Below, piece by piece: positions 24,511 to 32,599 of a DNA stretch of 64,000 nucleotides. A program made the position numbers and the translations under genes. The notes under the pieces were generated by a model. The model did no database searches. It was not told where the DNA came from and saw nothing but the letters and a program-made list of their open reading frames with translations. The stretch's first letter is position 1. The number at the start of each line of letters is the position of its first letter. Source of the stretch: CAYTTR01 sp964440805 (GTDB lineage Bacteria > Acidobacteriota > Aminicenantia > Aminicenantales > Aminicenantaceae); assembly GCA_964440805.1 (NCBI GenBank), contig CAYTTR010000003.1, forward strand, positions 1-64,000, in the 5' to 3' direction.

Positions 24511-26334
24511 TCATAAAAGATTTTTGACTGCCTTTTTAATATGAATGGCTGAGATACCGTAATGTTCCATCAATTCTTGAGGTTTTGCCGAACGGGGAAT
24601 TCCGGAAACAGCCAGGTGAACAAGCGTTACTTTTCCAGTCAAAGCTGAAGCAACAGCTTCTCCCAGGCCTCCGGCGGGATAATGATCTTCCACCACAACC
24701 ACCCGGCCCCCAGCTTCATTTGCTTCTTTTCTTAGGGTTTCAACATCCAGGGGCTGCACAGAATAAGCATCTATAACGCAAATTGAAATATCTTCTTTCT
24801 GGAGCTCCTCATATGCCTTGAGAGCCTCGAAAACAGTGATTCCGGCTCCTACCACCACAGCTTGGTCTTGAGAACTTTTTTTGAGGACTTTGCAACCACC
24901 GATAGGAAATTTTTCTTTTCTGTCATAAAGCAGAGGGGTAGCTGGGCGGGTTGTTCTAAGGTAAGCCATTCCTTTATATCTGGCCATTGATTCAAGACAG
25001 CCCTCAGCCGAATAGCCATCACTGGGATAGAGAACAACACAGCCAGGAACCGAGCGGAACATGGCCAGGTCTTCCAGCCCCATCTGGGAAGGCCCATCTT
25101 CGCCTATACTTGTGCCTGCATGTGAGCCCACAAATTTCAGGGAAGCAAAAGAATAAGCAGACATCCGTATCTGGTCATGAGCCCTGGTTAGAAAAGCAGC
25201 AAAAGATGCCATAAAAGGAAGAAATCTTTTGGTTGCCAGACCTAATCCAATTCCGGCCATGTTTTGTTCGGCAATATAACACTGGATGGCTCTCTCCGGG
25301 AAAGACTCAAAAAAATCTTCAGCATAGGTGGAATTCTTGACATCTCCGTCCAGAGCAACCACATTCTGGTTGATTTTTCCTAATTTAACCAGGGCATTCC
25401 CGTAGGCTTTTCTGGTAGCAACTTTATCCTTATAATCAGTGCGGGGAAAGCGAAAACCATTCTTTTTCAATGGAGCCTGGAAGGGACTGGGTTTCGTTAA
25501 AATCTTTCTGGCATCAATTTCCGGAAGCGGACCCAGCTCATTGAGAGCTCTTTCCAATTCTTCCTGCTTAAGCGGTTTTCCGTGCCAGCCCTGTTTTCCT
25601 TCCAGGAAGGAGACCCCCTTACCCTTTATGGTTCTGGCTATAATGGCTACCGGTTTACCTGATTTTCTGGCCATCTTAAAAATTGAAAGGATCTCCGGGA
25701 TATTATGACCATCAACAGAAAAGGTCTCCCAGCCAAAGGCCTGAAATTTTATTTGATAAGCTTTAAGGTCATGACCATGCATTGTTTCATCTGATTGCCC
25801 CAGCCTGTTCACATCCACTATAGCCCAGAGATTCGAAAGCTTCCTTTCCCTGGCAGTATTGGCTGCTTCCCAGACAGCTCCTTCAGCACATTCACCATCT
25901 CCCATAAGGACAAATGTCCTGGAGGGACTGCCTCTGAGCTTAGCTCCCAGAGCCATGCCCACTCCAACCGAGAGTCCCTGGCCCAAAGAACCTGTGGCTA
26001 CCTTGATCCATTTCATTCGGGGAGTTGGATGGCCTTCCAGAACACTGGAAATTTTTCTCAGGTTCATCAGATTCTGGTGAGAAATAATTCCAGCTTCTAC
26101 ATAGGCTGCCCAGATAATAGGGGCAGCATGGCCCTTGGAAAGAACCAGCTCATCATTGGCCAGTTCATCCGGATTTTGAGGATTAAAGGCCATCTCATCA
26201 AAAAACAAACAGGCTAATAGATCGGCTGCCGACAGGCAGGTAGTGGGATGTCCGGAGCCTGCATTGGTGGTGGCAATCAAGGAAAAAATACGCAATCTCT
26301 TAGCCACAGATTCAAGGGCATTTTCTTTTTTCAT
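24511..26334 (-). CDS. tkt: Transketolase (single-chain)
   Basis: Thiamine-diphosphate enzyme of the non-oxidative pentose phosphate pathway; 607 residues, both halves in one chain. Visible parts: N-terminal TPP-binding domain with SGHPTTCLSAADLLA, LSKGHAAPIIWAAY and the GDG motif GDGECAEGAVWEAANTAR; pyrimidine-binding domain from about residue 310 (YIAEQNMAGIGLGLATKR, with the catalytic Glu); C-terminal domain ending near the stop. Length is slightly shorter than E. coli Tkt and closer to the transketolase-like/TKTL type. It stands alone; the region upstream carries the damaged GNAT gene. The stop codon abuts a G-box hairpin. Confidence 0.95.
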   Translation of the reverse strand: MKKENALESVAKRLRIFSLIATTNAGSGHPTTCLSAADLLACLFFDEMAFNPQNPDELANDELVLSKGHAAPIIWAAYVEAGIISHQNLMNLRKISSVLEGHPTPRMKWIKVATGSLGQGLSVGVGMALGAKLRGSPSRTFVLMGDGECAEGAVWEAANTARERKLSNLWAIVDVNRLGQSDETMHGHDLKAYQIKFQAFGWETFSVDGHNIPEILSIFKMARKSGKPVAIIARTIKGKGVSFLEGKQGWHGKPLKQEELERALNELGPLPEIDARKILTKPSPFQAPLKKNGFRFPRTDYKDKVATRKAYGNALVKLGKINQNVVALDGDVKNSTYAEDFFESFPERAIQCYIAEQNMAGIGLGLATKRFLPFMASFAAFLTRAHDQIRMSAYSFASLKFVGSHAGTSIGEDGPSQMGLEDLAMFRSVPGCVVLYPSDGYSAEGCLESMARYKGMAYLRTTRPATPLLYDRKEKFPIGGCKVLKKSSQDQAVVVGAGITVFEALKAYEELQKEDISICVIDAYSVQPLDVETLRKEANEAGGRVVVVEDHYPAGGLGEAVASALTGKVTLVHLAVSGIPRSAKPQELMEHYGISAIHIKKAVKNLL

Positions 26335-26530
26335 GGAAATGAGTCCTCCTCGGATTTTCTTTATGTGGGCGGTTATGGATTTTCTCCATTAAATCCTCTT
26401 CCTGAGGCGGAAAGATTACCATTATAATTTCTTTGCCCTCATACCACAACCAAAAACTTAATGAAGTAATTATCTTCAAAAATGTGAAGAGAGGTAAATA
26501 ATTTCCATCAGGGAAATAGAGATGCTTCTC

Positions 26531-27096
26531 TCAATGAAGCTTAAGTTCATACCAAATACCTGTTTCCTTATCCTTGAAATCAAGCGAACGATAAAGCCTC
26601 ACCGCTGGCCTATTCTCTTCATCAACAGTTAACTCCACCCTGGTTGCTCCCCGTTCGGCCCATCCAATCAGGCTTTCGATAAGAATAATTCTACCCCATC
26701 CCTTTCCTCTCCAACAAGGAAGGACTCCAAACATGTGAATTCTTCCAGCACTATCGCAGCCAGAATTTAGTCGTTGTGGCCACACATAGCCAATATTTTC
26801 CCCGGCTACACTCAGCTTAAGTATATCTTCAAGCCGGCTTTCTGTAAGTCTAAGGTAGTAGCAGATTTCCTCGGGAGTGTTGAGACAAAATCCCCAGGTT
26901 CCCCTGAAAATTTCATTTTGAAGCAGGCAAAAGCCACGGTATTTCCATTACGAAAGGCCAGTAAAATATCTTTCTCCGGGAAAAGGCCGGGGCGAGAAAG
27001 CCGGACTTCCACTTCTTCCAGACTCCCCTCAATCTTTTTGCCCTGCTTTTCTTTAAATAATCTGTAAATATTTTCAAGCTCGGGAATTTCTTTCAT
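26531..27096 (-). pseudogene. Frameshifted GNAT acetyltransferase, mycothiol-synthase (MshD)-like
   Basis: Two overlapping frames make one damaged gene. The 5' part starts at ATG 27096 (GAGGATTCACC upstream) and gives IPELENIYRLFKEKQ...DILLAFRNGNTVAF. The 3' part, in another frame, gives NEIFRGTWGFCLNTPEEICY, then SVAGENIGYVWP and a full GNAT acetyl-CoA site (VLPCWRGKGWGRIILIES). The switch lies near 26930-26960. NEIFRGTWGF belongs to the second GNAT domain of MshD-like double-domain enzymes, whereas the sequence before the switch belongs to the first, so roughly one hundred codons also appear deleted. A sequencing error could explain the frameshift but not the missing middle. It lies beside PIG-L and MshA-like genes. 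Confidence 0.75.
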
Positions 27097-27328
27097 GGTG
27101 AATCCTCTATAAGAGAAAAAAGGTGGACGAGAATAAAGAGGCTTTTTTTTCATTGAAGAAAATTGTAACAGAGGCAAAAATTATATACAATTCAGTTTTT
27201 TATCGGGGAAATAGAGTGGCCACCCCCTCCGGGTTTGCCACAGATTCTGGTGACCAATCCTATCCCTTCCCCTCATAGCTGTTTTGGAAATGCCTCCTTC
27301 ATCTGGTAAGATATTAAGGAGAAGAATT

Positions 27329-28033
27329 ATGGAGCATCAAACCGTTGATATTTTAGTCATTTCCCCTCACCCTGATGACGCCGAGTTTGGGGCAGCAGGC
27401 ACAGTAGCCAAACTAATTGGAGAAGGGAAAAAAGCAGCCTATGTAATCTGCACCAGTGGGGAAAAAGGCACAGATGACATCAATTTAAAGCCTGAGAATT
27501 TTTCCCGCATCCGGGAGGAAGAGCAAAAGCAAGCCTGCTCGGTTCTTGGAGTGGAAAAAGTAGTTTTTCTTCGCTATCCTGACCAGGGTTTGGAAGATAC
27601 TCCCCAATTCCGTAAGGATCTTGTCCGCCAAATTCGACGTTTCAAACCCAGAGTTGTTATAACTTCAGATCCTTACCGCCGCTACATCTGGCACCGTGAT
27701 CACCGGATTACTGGACGGGCAGCCCTGGACGCAGTTTTCCCTTACAGCAGGGATATCTGGGCTTATCCTGATCTTCTCAGGGAAGGGCTTGATCCTCATA
27801 AAGTCAAAGAAGTATGGCTCTGGGCACCTGAACCAGATGATATTAATTTTCGTTCGGATATAACATCCACCTTTAAAGTAAAAATAAAGGCACTCCGCTG
27901 CCATAAAAGCCAGATAAAGCAACATGTCACAAAGGAAATAGAAAAATGGCTTTGCCAGAGAGCCAGAGATGCAGCTCAAGGTGAAAACTTCAAGCTTGCA
28001 GAAGCATTTCACCGAGTGGAAGCCTGGTTTTAA
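27329..28033 (+). CDS. PIG-L/LmbE-family deacetylase (BshB/MshB-like)
   Basis: About 234 residues from ATG 27329, preceded by AAGGAGAAGAAT; the frame is open back to 27284. Zinc-dependent N-acetylglucosamine-type deacetylase fold: the N-terminal metal motif PHPDDAEFGAAGT and the downstream HRDHRITGRAAL supply the His/Asp ligands. Known homologues deacetylate GlcNAc-malate or GlcNAc-inositol in bacillithiol and mycothiol synthesis, or act on glycolipid intermediates. Here the neighbour is a convergent MshA-like glycosyltransferase whose 3' end overlaps this gene by 44 bases, plus two GNAT genes. A role in making a sugar-linked small thiol or glycoconjugate is inferred, not shown. Confidence 0.88.
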   Translation: MEHQTVDILVISPHPDDAEFGAAGTVAKLIGEGKKAAYVICTSGEKGTDDINLKPENFSRIREEEQKQACSVLGVEKVVFLRYPDQGLEDTPQFRKDLVRQIRRFKPRVVITSDPYRRYIWHRDHRITGRAALDAVFPYSRDIWAYPDLLREGLDPHKVKEVWLWAPEPDDINFRSDITSTFKVKIKALRCHKSQIKQHVTKEIEKWLCQRARDAAQGENFKLAEAFHRVEAWF

Positions 28034-29267
28034 GCTGGCTTTCTTTTTGCTTCACATCCCTGTAAAAATCCATGATTTCTTCCGCGGTTTTCTTCCAGTC
28101 AAATCTCTTCACAGTATCTTTCCTGATAATTTCTGGATTCCAGAGAGTTTTAGTCTTTTCAGGAAAAGAGACAAGAACCCTGGCCAGCGATTCTGGATTT
28201 CCGGGAGTAAAATAAAAACCGTTTTTTCCTGGTTTGACAATACTCTTAAGGCCTCCGGTTCTGGAAGCAATAACCGGGGTTCCGCAGGCTAAAGCTTCTC
28301 CCGCAACCAGGCCAAAAGATTCATAATAACTGGGAACAATAAGAGCATCAACGGATGAATAATATTTATTAAGCCCGACTTGTTTTATTGAACCAAGAAA
28401 AGAAACGTTATTTTCCAAACCTTCCATAAAAACAAACTGCCTTAATGACTTAACTTCCGGATTTTTCTGGAGTTCATCATCCACCCTGCCTCCTCCCACT
28501 ACCAGCAGTTTCATCAGCCGAAGTTTATCAGGATGATACCTTTTAAGCAGAGACAAAGCTTCCAGGACTGTACGAAGCCCCTTGACAGGCTCAATACGTC
28601 CAACATAAAGAAAAGTGATGTCACCAGCTTTCTGTGAATTTATTAAAGAAACCGCTTTTACTGGCAGAAAAAGCCTGTGGTTAATACCAGGATAAACCAC
28701 CCTGGCTTTGCTACAAGGAATGCCCAGAAATTTTTCCAGGGCTTTTTTTTCTTCCCCGCAATTGCAAACAATTCCATCTGAACTAAAAGCCAGTCCCTGC
28801 TCTGAGCTTACCCTTGATGGGTGCTCACTTTCCAGGAGGGTCTCTTTTTTAAGTAAAGCCATGGTATGGTAGGAATGGAACAGAATCCCTCCGAATTTTT
28901 GCCTAAGCTTCTCCCCTACCAAACCTGAAAGCCAGTAGTGCGAGTGGATGATATCATAGTGGAAGCCTTCAGCTTCAATAAAGCTCTCTGCTTCCTTGGT
29001 AAAATGAGGAATATACTTCAAAAGGATTTTTCTATCTACCGGAAATTCAGGCCCGTCTTTGAGATGAATTAACCGGATATCAGGCGCCACTTCTTTTATT
29101 TTTTTCAAGGAAGGCATTTGTCTTCTGGTAAGGATATCAATTTTTGCTCCGCAACAATTACTCAAAGCCTGGCTGAGTTCCCTTAAATAAACACTCATTC
29201 CTCCTGTGCCTTCGCTTCCCAGGAGAGAATATGGACAGCTGTGATAACTTAAAAAACAGATTCTCAT
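27990..29267 (-). CDS. GT4-family glycosyltransferase, MshA/BshA-like
   Basis: A 425-residue retaining GT-B glycosyltransferase. N-terminal half: GTGGMSVYLRELSQAL and DIIHSHYWLSGLVGEKLRQK, then FHSYHTMALLKKETL, all close to the MshA subgroup. C-terminal half: FLYVGRIEPVKGLRTVLEAL (nucleotide site) and the EX7E motif region VPSYYESFGLVAGEALACGT, followed by PVIASRTGGL. MshA and BshA transfer GlcNAc from UDP-GlcNAc to inositol phosphate or malate; sucrose-phosphate-synthase-like enzymes share the motifs, so the acceptor is not assigned. It follows the CelD-like gene by 4 bases on the same strand and its 3' end overlaps the PIG-L gene. Confidence 0.9.
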   Translation of the reverse strand: MRICFLSYHSCPYSLLGSEGTGGMSVYLRELSQALSNCCGAKIDILTRRQMPSLKKIKEVAPDIRLIHLKDGPEFPVDRKILLKYIPHFTKEAESFIEAEGFHYDIIHSHYWLSGLVGEKLRQKFGGILFHSYHTMALLKKETLLESEHPSRVSSEQGLAFSSDGIVCNCGEEKKALEKFLGIPCSKARVVYPGINHRLFLPVKAVSLINSQKAGDITFLYVGRIEPVKGLRTVLEALSLLKRYHPDKLRLMKLLVVGGGRVDDELQKNPEVKSLRQFVFMEGLENNVSFLGSIKQVGLNKYYSSVDALIVPSYYESFGLVAGEALACGTPVIASRTGGLKSIVKPGKNGFYFTPGNPESLARVLVSFPEKTKTLWNPEIIRKDTVKRFDWKKTAEEIMDFYRDVKQKESQLKTRLPLGEMLLQA

Positions 29268-29271
29268 GAAT

Positions 29272-30270
29272 TCAATCTCCAGAAATCAAAGTGAGGTTAT
29301 ATGTTCTATCAGATTTTGGAGAGAAGGAGATTTTATACTTTTCTTGTCCTCTAAGAAAATCCACAATTTTAACCTTCCTTTCCACAGCCCGCCGGATTGC
29401 CTCCTGAAATAAATAAATGCCCGGGCTGAGAGAAGAAAATTCCCGGTCATAGGCAACATTGTATAGAGAAAGGGTGTCGTCATAAAGAAACTGAATCAAG
29501 TAAGCAATGGGCCTTTCTCCATTAAATAATTTAAGCAGCTCCAGCTTTCCCCAACCGGTCAGTCTAAAGGACATATTACTGAAAAATTCTATCATTCCTT
29601 TTTTTCCCCAGAATTTTTCTCTTTCTGGTGTCCCGGACCGGTGGAGTTTTATGAAACAGCCAATCTCCTTCTTAATTCTTTCAGGTTCATTAATTTTCTC
29701 AACAACAAGGCTGCTTAGCGATTCTAAGCGCCTGGATTTCCGCCTTAACTCGTGGCGGCTTTTCCGGCTTAAGCGGGAAAGAAACTCTTCAAAACTTGAA
29801 GGAACTTCCAACCTGAGAACAGTTTCTGAAGGAGAAACATTCACCCGGAAACCGGTTTCGACCGCCAGGTCAGGCAGAAGCAGATAAGTGGAAGAATCAG
29901 AAGGGATATTTATTAATTGGACAGCCTCGATCTCTTCCCTTGCAGTTTTAAGATACCTGAGAAAACTCACTAAAATCTCTTTTTCCTTTCCTTTTGCAGC
30001 GATAAAATCGCAATAGTCGCTCACTTTAGAAGATGCCAGAAAGTAAAGTCTTTTATTTTTTATACTCAGCGGGACAATTCCTTGGAGGTTGTTGTTTTTA
30101 TAAAAAACAAGAATCTTCAACAAACTTCTATCATGGAAAGCCTCCCACCAGGAAAAAAACCAGTGGTGAGTGAGAAATATCGACGGCCGGCCGCTTGCCT
30201 CTACAAGATTGTTCCAGTCTTTCTCTAATAACTTAAATTCTTCAATGGTGTTTATACATTTTAATTTCAT
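29272..30270 (-). CDS. CelD/BioF2-like GNAT-fold acyltransferase
   Basis: A 332-residue protein with the Acetyltransf_6 (CelD/FemAB-like) fold: SIFLTHHWFFSWWEAF near residue 30, a basic linker with FLSRLSRKSRHELRRKSR (about 165-182), and a C-terminal GNAT half (PIAYLIQFLYDDTLSLYNVA) ending in DFLRGQEKYKISF. Such proteins transfer acyl or aminoacyl groups in exopolysaccharide or glycoconjugate synthesis. It is four bases upstream of the MshA-like glycosyltransferase and likely cotranscribed. If the cluster makes a sugar-amine conjugate, this could be the N-acylating step, but that is a guess. No close functional homologue is recognised. Confidence 0.8.
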   Translation of the reverse strand: MKLKCINTIEEFKLLEKDWNNLVEASGRPSIFLTHHWFFSWWEAFHDRSLLKILVFYKNNNLQGIVPLSIKNKRLYFLASSKVSDYCDFIAAKGKEKEILVSFLRYLKTAREEIEAVQLINIPSDSSTYLLLPDLAVETGFRVNVSPSETVLRLEVPSSFEEFLSRLSRKSRHELRRKSRRLESLSSLVVEKINEPERIKKEIGCFIKLHRSGTPEREKFWGKKGMIEFFSNMSFRLTGWGKLELLKLFNGERPIAYLIQFLYDDTLSLYNVAYDREFSSLSPGIYLFQEAIRRAVERKVKIVDFLRGQEKYKISFSPKSDRTYNLTLISGD

Positions 30271-30377
30271 GAGAATTCATTCTATAACAAATATGGGTAC
30301 TACCGAAAACAGGGGATGTTAAATTTTAAAGAGTAAAGAGAAGTGTTGATATGTTTATCTATTTTCCAACTAATTTC

Positions 30378-30530
30378 CCATGGCCGCTTTGTCACCCTCG
30401 ATGGATGAAAATTCTCCTTTGTCATTCCTTCAGATGGCGGTTGCTTTTCTCGCCCGTCTCGCAATATCAAGTCCAGATAAACCGGGCAGACCAGATAGAC
30501 TAAATAGACCGAATTGACGGAAAAGAAGAG
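30378..30530. repeat. Composite array (A3): CCCATGG module and 9-bp units
   Basis: The segment repeats the A1 leader (CCCATGG, CACCC, GGATGAAAAT), then CTCGCCCGTCTCGC and 9-base units CCAGATAAA, CCGGGCAGA, CCAGATAGA, CTAAATAGA, CCGAATTGA. It ends three bases before the 3' end of tRNA-Arg(CCG). Nothing else is recognisable between 30271 and 30377. Confidence 0.65.
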
Positions 30531-30533
30531 AAG

Positions 30534-30606
30534 TGCGCCTGGCAGGATTCGAACCTGCGGCCTTCGGATCCGGAGTCCGACGCTCTATCCCCTGAGCTAC
30601 AGGCGC
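30534..30606 (-). tRNA. tRNA-Arg (anticodon CCG)
   Basis: Minus-strand cloverleaf with acceptor GCGCCTG/CAGGCGC, D-arm GCTCAGGGGATAGAGC, anticodon stem-loop TCGGA-CTCCGGA-TCCGA, and T-arm GCAGGTTCGAATCCTGC. The anticodon is CCG. CCA is not encoded. It shares acceptor and T stems with tRNA-Arg(CCT) at 61253. Confidence 0.95.
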
Positions 30607-30663
30607 TCAGTTTCAAGATTATTAATTTATCTTAAACCAACCTAAAAAACAACTCCCTTGATG

Positions 30664-30684
30664 GAGGGGGACGTTCCCCCTTTT
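30664..30684 (+). repeat. G-box repeat (R), minimal copy
   Basis: Only the first hairpin, GGGGGA-CGT-TCCCCC followed by TTTT, is present. It lies between tRNA-Arg and the aminotransferase gene. Confidence 0.5.
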
Positions 30685-30768
30685 ACCTGAATTTCCTTTT
30701 ATGTTATAAAGAAATGTGTTCAAATATTTATTTTCTGTCTTCATTTTATCATTTGAAGGGAGTTATTC

Positions 30769-31857
30769 ATGGCCAAATTCGAGGGTGTTAAGTGGGCATC
30801 CAAGCAAATGTGCTATCTTCTGACTGAAAGAAACTTCGGTCTTTTCGAGGCCGATGCCCGGGTTTTTGCTGTCTCCCGTTCTATTCATTACGGCCAATTT
30901 CTGGCCTTTGAAGGAATCCGTTTCTTCTGCAAAAAAGATCAGAAAGGCCAATTAAATGTAATCTTTCTCAACTGGCATGATAACTTCGAACGGTTGAGAA
31001 GGGGGATAGCTTTCAACCTGTCCAGGGAACAACAGAAATTAGTGCCCAGTATAGATGAGCTGGAAAATCTTTTTATCCATCATTATTTTAAAAATCCTGA
31101 AATGAGACAATTTCTGTCCACTATGGCCGATGATAACGCCCAGGGTTACCTCCGTCCTTTCACTGTAGATGAAGAACAGTCCATTGGCGTTACCTTCCCG
31201 GGCAAACCCTCTATCCGGGCCGTAGCCTGCAGTTATGACCGCTACCTGGGTGAACCATTTTCAGGAGTGGTGGTTCCCAATCTGGTAAGGGCTGTTGGAG
31301 CCAACGGCACCGGCTGCCTGAAACTGGGAGTTAATTATCTGATGAGTGTTAAGGCCATTGATGATGCCAGAAAGATTTATCCGGAAGCCGCCTCAGCTCT
31401 TTTCCTCGATGACCAAACCCATCTTCCATTGGAAAAAAGACATGTCACCGAATGGGACTCATCCTGCTGCCTTTTTGCTTACGAAGACGGCACTGTGATC
31501 AAAATTCCCGAAAGCAACCTTATCCTTCCCTCTGTTACTATTAAAGGCATAACCTCCATTCTCAAAGAAAATGGAATAAAAGTGGTGAAAAGAAATATTA
31601 CTTATGGAGAACTCCTTGATTCAGTAAAGTTAAAAGACCTGGCCGTTGTCTGCAGCGTGGGAACTGCCGGAATCCTCAGCCGCTGCCAAAAGTTAATTCT
31701 GGTCGATACTAAGGGAAAAATTCTGGACACCTATTTTATTAACCGGGAAAACCCTGTTTATAAGAAACTGGGAGAAGCCAGAAAACGCTATTGGGAACTC
31801 TATCAAGAGAAATCTCCTCTTCCCGCAGGAATGAAGCTTTATAAATATATTCTTTAG
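30769..31857 (+). CDS. Class IV aminotransferase, branched-chain aminotransferase-like
   Basis: A 362-residue PLP enzyme of the IlvE/D-amino-acid-transaminase fold. The substrate-side motif SIHYGQFLAFEGI is near residue 38-50. The PLP lysine is in GCLKLGVNYLMSVKA, where most BCATs have KxGGNY. The motif VVCSVGTAGILS corresponds to the phosphate-binding TSGTAA loop, and ESNLILPSVTIKGI to the usual LTPxLxxGILxGITR. These variants make it a divergent member, so the substrate could be a branched-chain or another amino acid. Clear start with GAAGGGAGTTATTC upstream. If it makes 2-ketoisocaproate from leucine it would feed the gene cluster at 47-54 kb, but it is not linked to it. Confidence 0.82.
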   Translation: MAKFEGVKWASKQMCYLLTERNFGLFEADARVFAVSRSIHYGQFLAFEGIRFFCKKDQKGQLNVIFLNWHDNFERLRRGIAFNLSREQQKLVPSIDELENLFIHHYFKNPEMRQFLSTMADDNAQGYLRPFTVDEEQSIGVTFPGKPSIRAVACSYDRYLGEPFSGVVVPNLVRAVGANGTGCLKLGVNYLMSVKAIDDARKIYPEAASALFLDDQTHLPLEKRHVTEWDSSCCLFAYEDGTVIKIPESNLILPSVTIKGITSILKENGIKVVKRNITYGELLDSVKLKDLAVVCSVGTAGILSRCQKLILVDTKGKILDTYFINRENPVYKKLGEARKRYWELYQEKSPLPAGMKLYKYIL

Positions 31858-31873
31858 CCAGAGTTTTTCTGGT

Positions 31874-32575
31874 TTATCCGGCCATAAGAAGGGTGCGAGG
31901 GTCGAGCCTTATGGAAAGTTTTCCAGCGGGTGGGAATGTATGATCCTTAACCACTGTCAAACCAACAGCCTGGTCTTTAAACTTCAGAGTAATTAATATA
32001 TCCACCATATTCCAGTACTTCTTCAAAGCAAAAGGAACGCCTTTTTCATCAAAGAGATTTTCCCCTTCCTTGAGAGAGGCGCTGAACCATATTTCCAAAC
32101 CCAGCCTGTTAGCAAAATCCTTAAACCGGACAAAATCATCTACTTCCGAAACATAGAAATCATACCCGTCAACAATTATTGTACGGGCGGAGAAATTTCC
32201 AAAACTAATCATGGCTTCAACACTTTTTAAAACCTGCTCTGTCCGGGCAGCATCCTGTTTGAAATTCATAATAACCCTGTTTTTAAAGAGTTCATTCTGG
32301 ACTTCTGCTGCTTTTTTTAGCTCGCTTTTTCTGGCTATCTCTTTGAATATATCCTCATACCAGTTGATAATGTAATCCACCCGGCTGGAATATGAGACAT
32401 GGATAACCGGTTTTTTCTGAAAGAGTCTGTCTGTCGCCAACTGGACTAAGCAGGCTGTCTTTCCCACTCCTTTGCGGGAAGCAAAAATCCCTATGTGGCC
32501 AGGCCCCATTCCACCCTGGATCGACTTTTCCAGTAGGCGGAGAGGACTCCTCAGAATGAGTTCTTCATCGATCAT
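31874..32575 (-). CDS. RecA-fold ATPase of unknown function
   Basis: A 233-residue cytoplasmic P-loop NTPase. Walker A is in FASRKGVGKTACLVQLA (about 31-47) and Walker B in RTIIVDGYDFYVSEVDDF (about 133-150). The strand order and the final beta strands resemble KaiC/DnaB-type RecA-fold domains, without the helicase or circadian extensions. I do not recognise a characterised homologue. It starts with a strong GAGGAGGGATATT-ATG site and lies 24 bases after the EF-G stop codon on the same strand, so it is probably cotranscribed with fusA. A partner role near translation is possible but unsupported beyond position. Confidence 0.7.
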   Translation of the reverse strand: MIDEELILRSPLRLLEKSIQGGMGPGHIGIFASRKGVGKTACLVQLATDRLFQKKPVIHVSYSSRVDYIINWYEDIFKEIARKSELKKAAEVQNELFKNRVIMNFKQDAARTEQVLKSVEAMISFGNFSARTIIVDGYDFYVSEVDDFVRFKDFANRLGLEIWFSASLKEGENLFDEKGVPFALKKYWNMVDILITLKFKDQAVGLTVVKDHTFPPAGKLSIRLDPRTLLMAG

Positions 32576-32599
32576 AATATCCCTCCTCTTAGACCTGGG

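Noticed and set aside
25795..26217. 140-codon open frame opposite transketolase
   Set aside because: Antisense to conserved transketolase motifs; no family match.
27205..27290. Second E3 copy
   Set aside because: Only a short stretch around CCTATCCCTTCCCCTC resembles the E3 end; not enough for a call.
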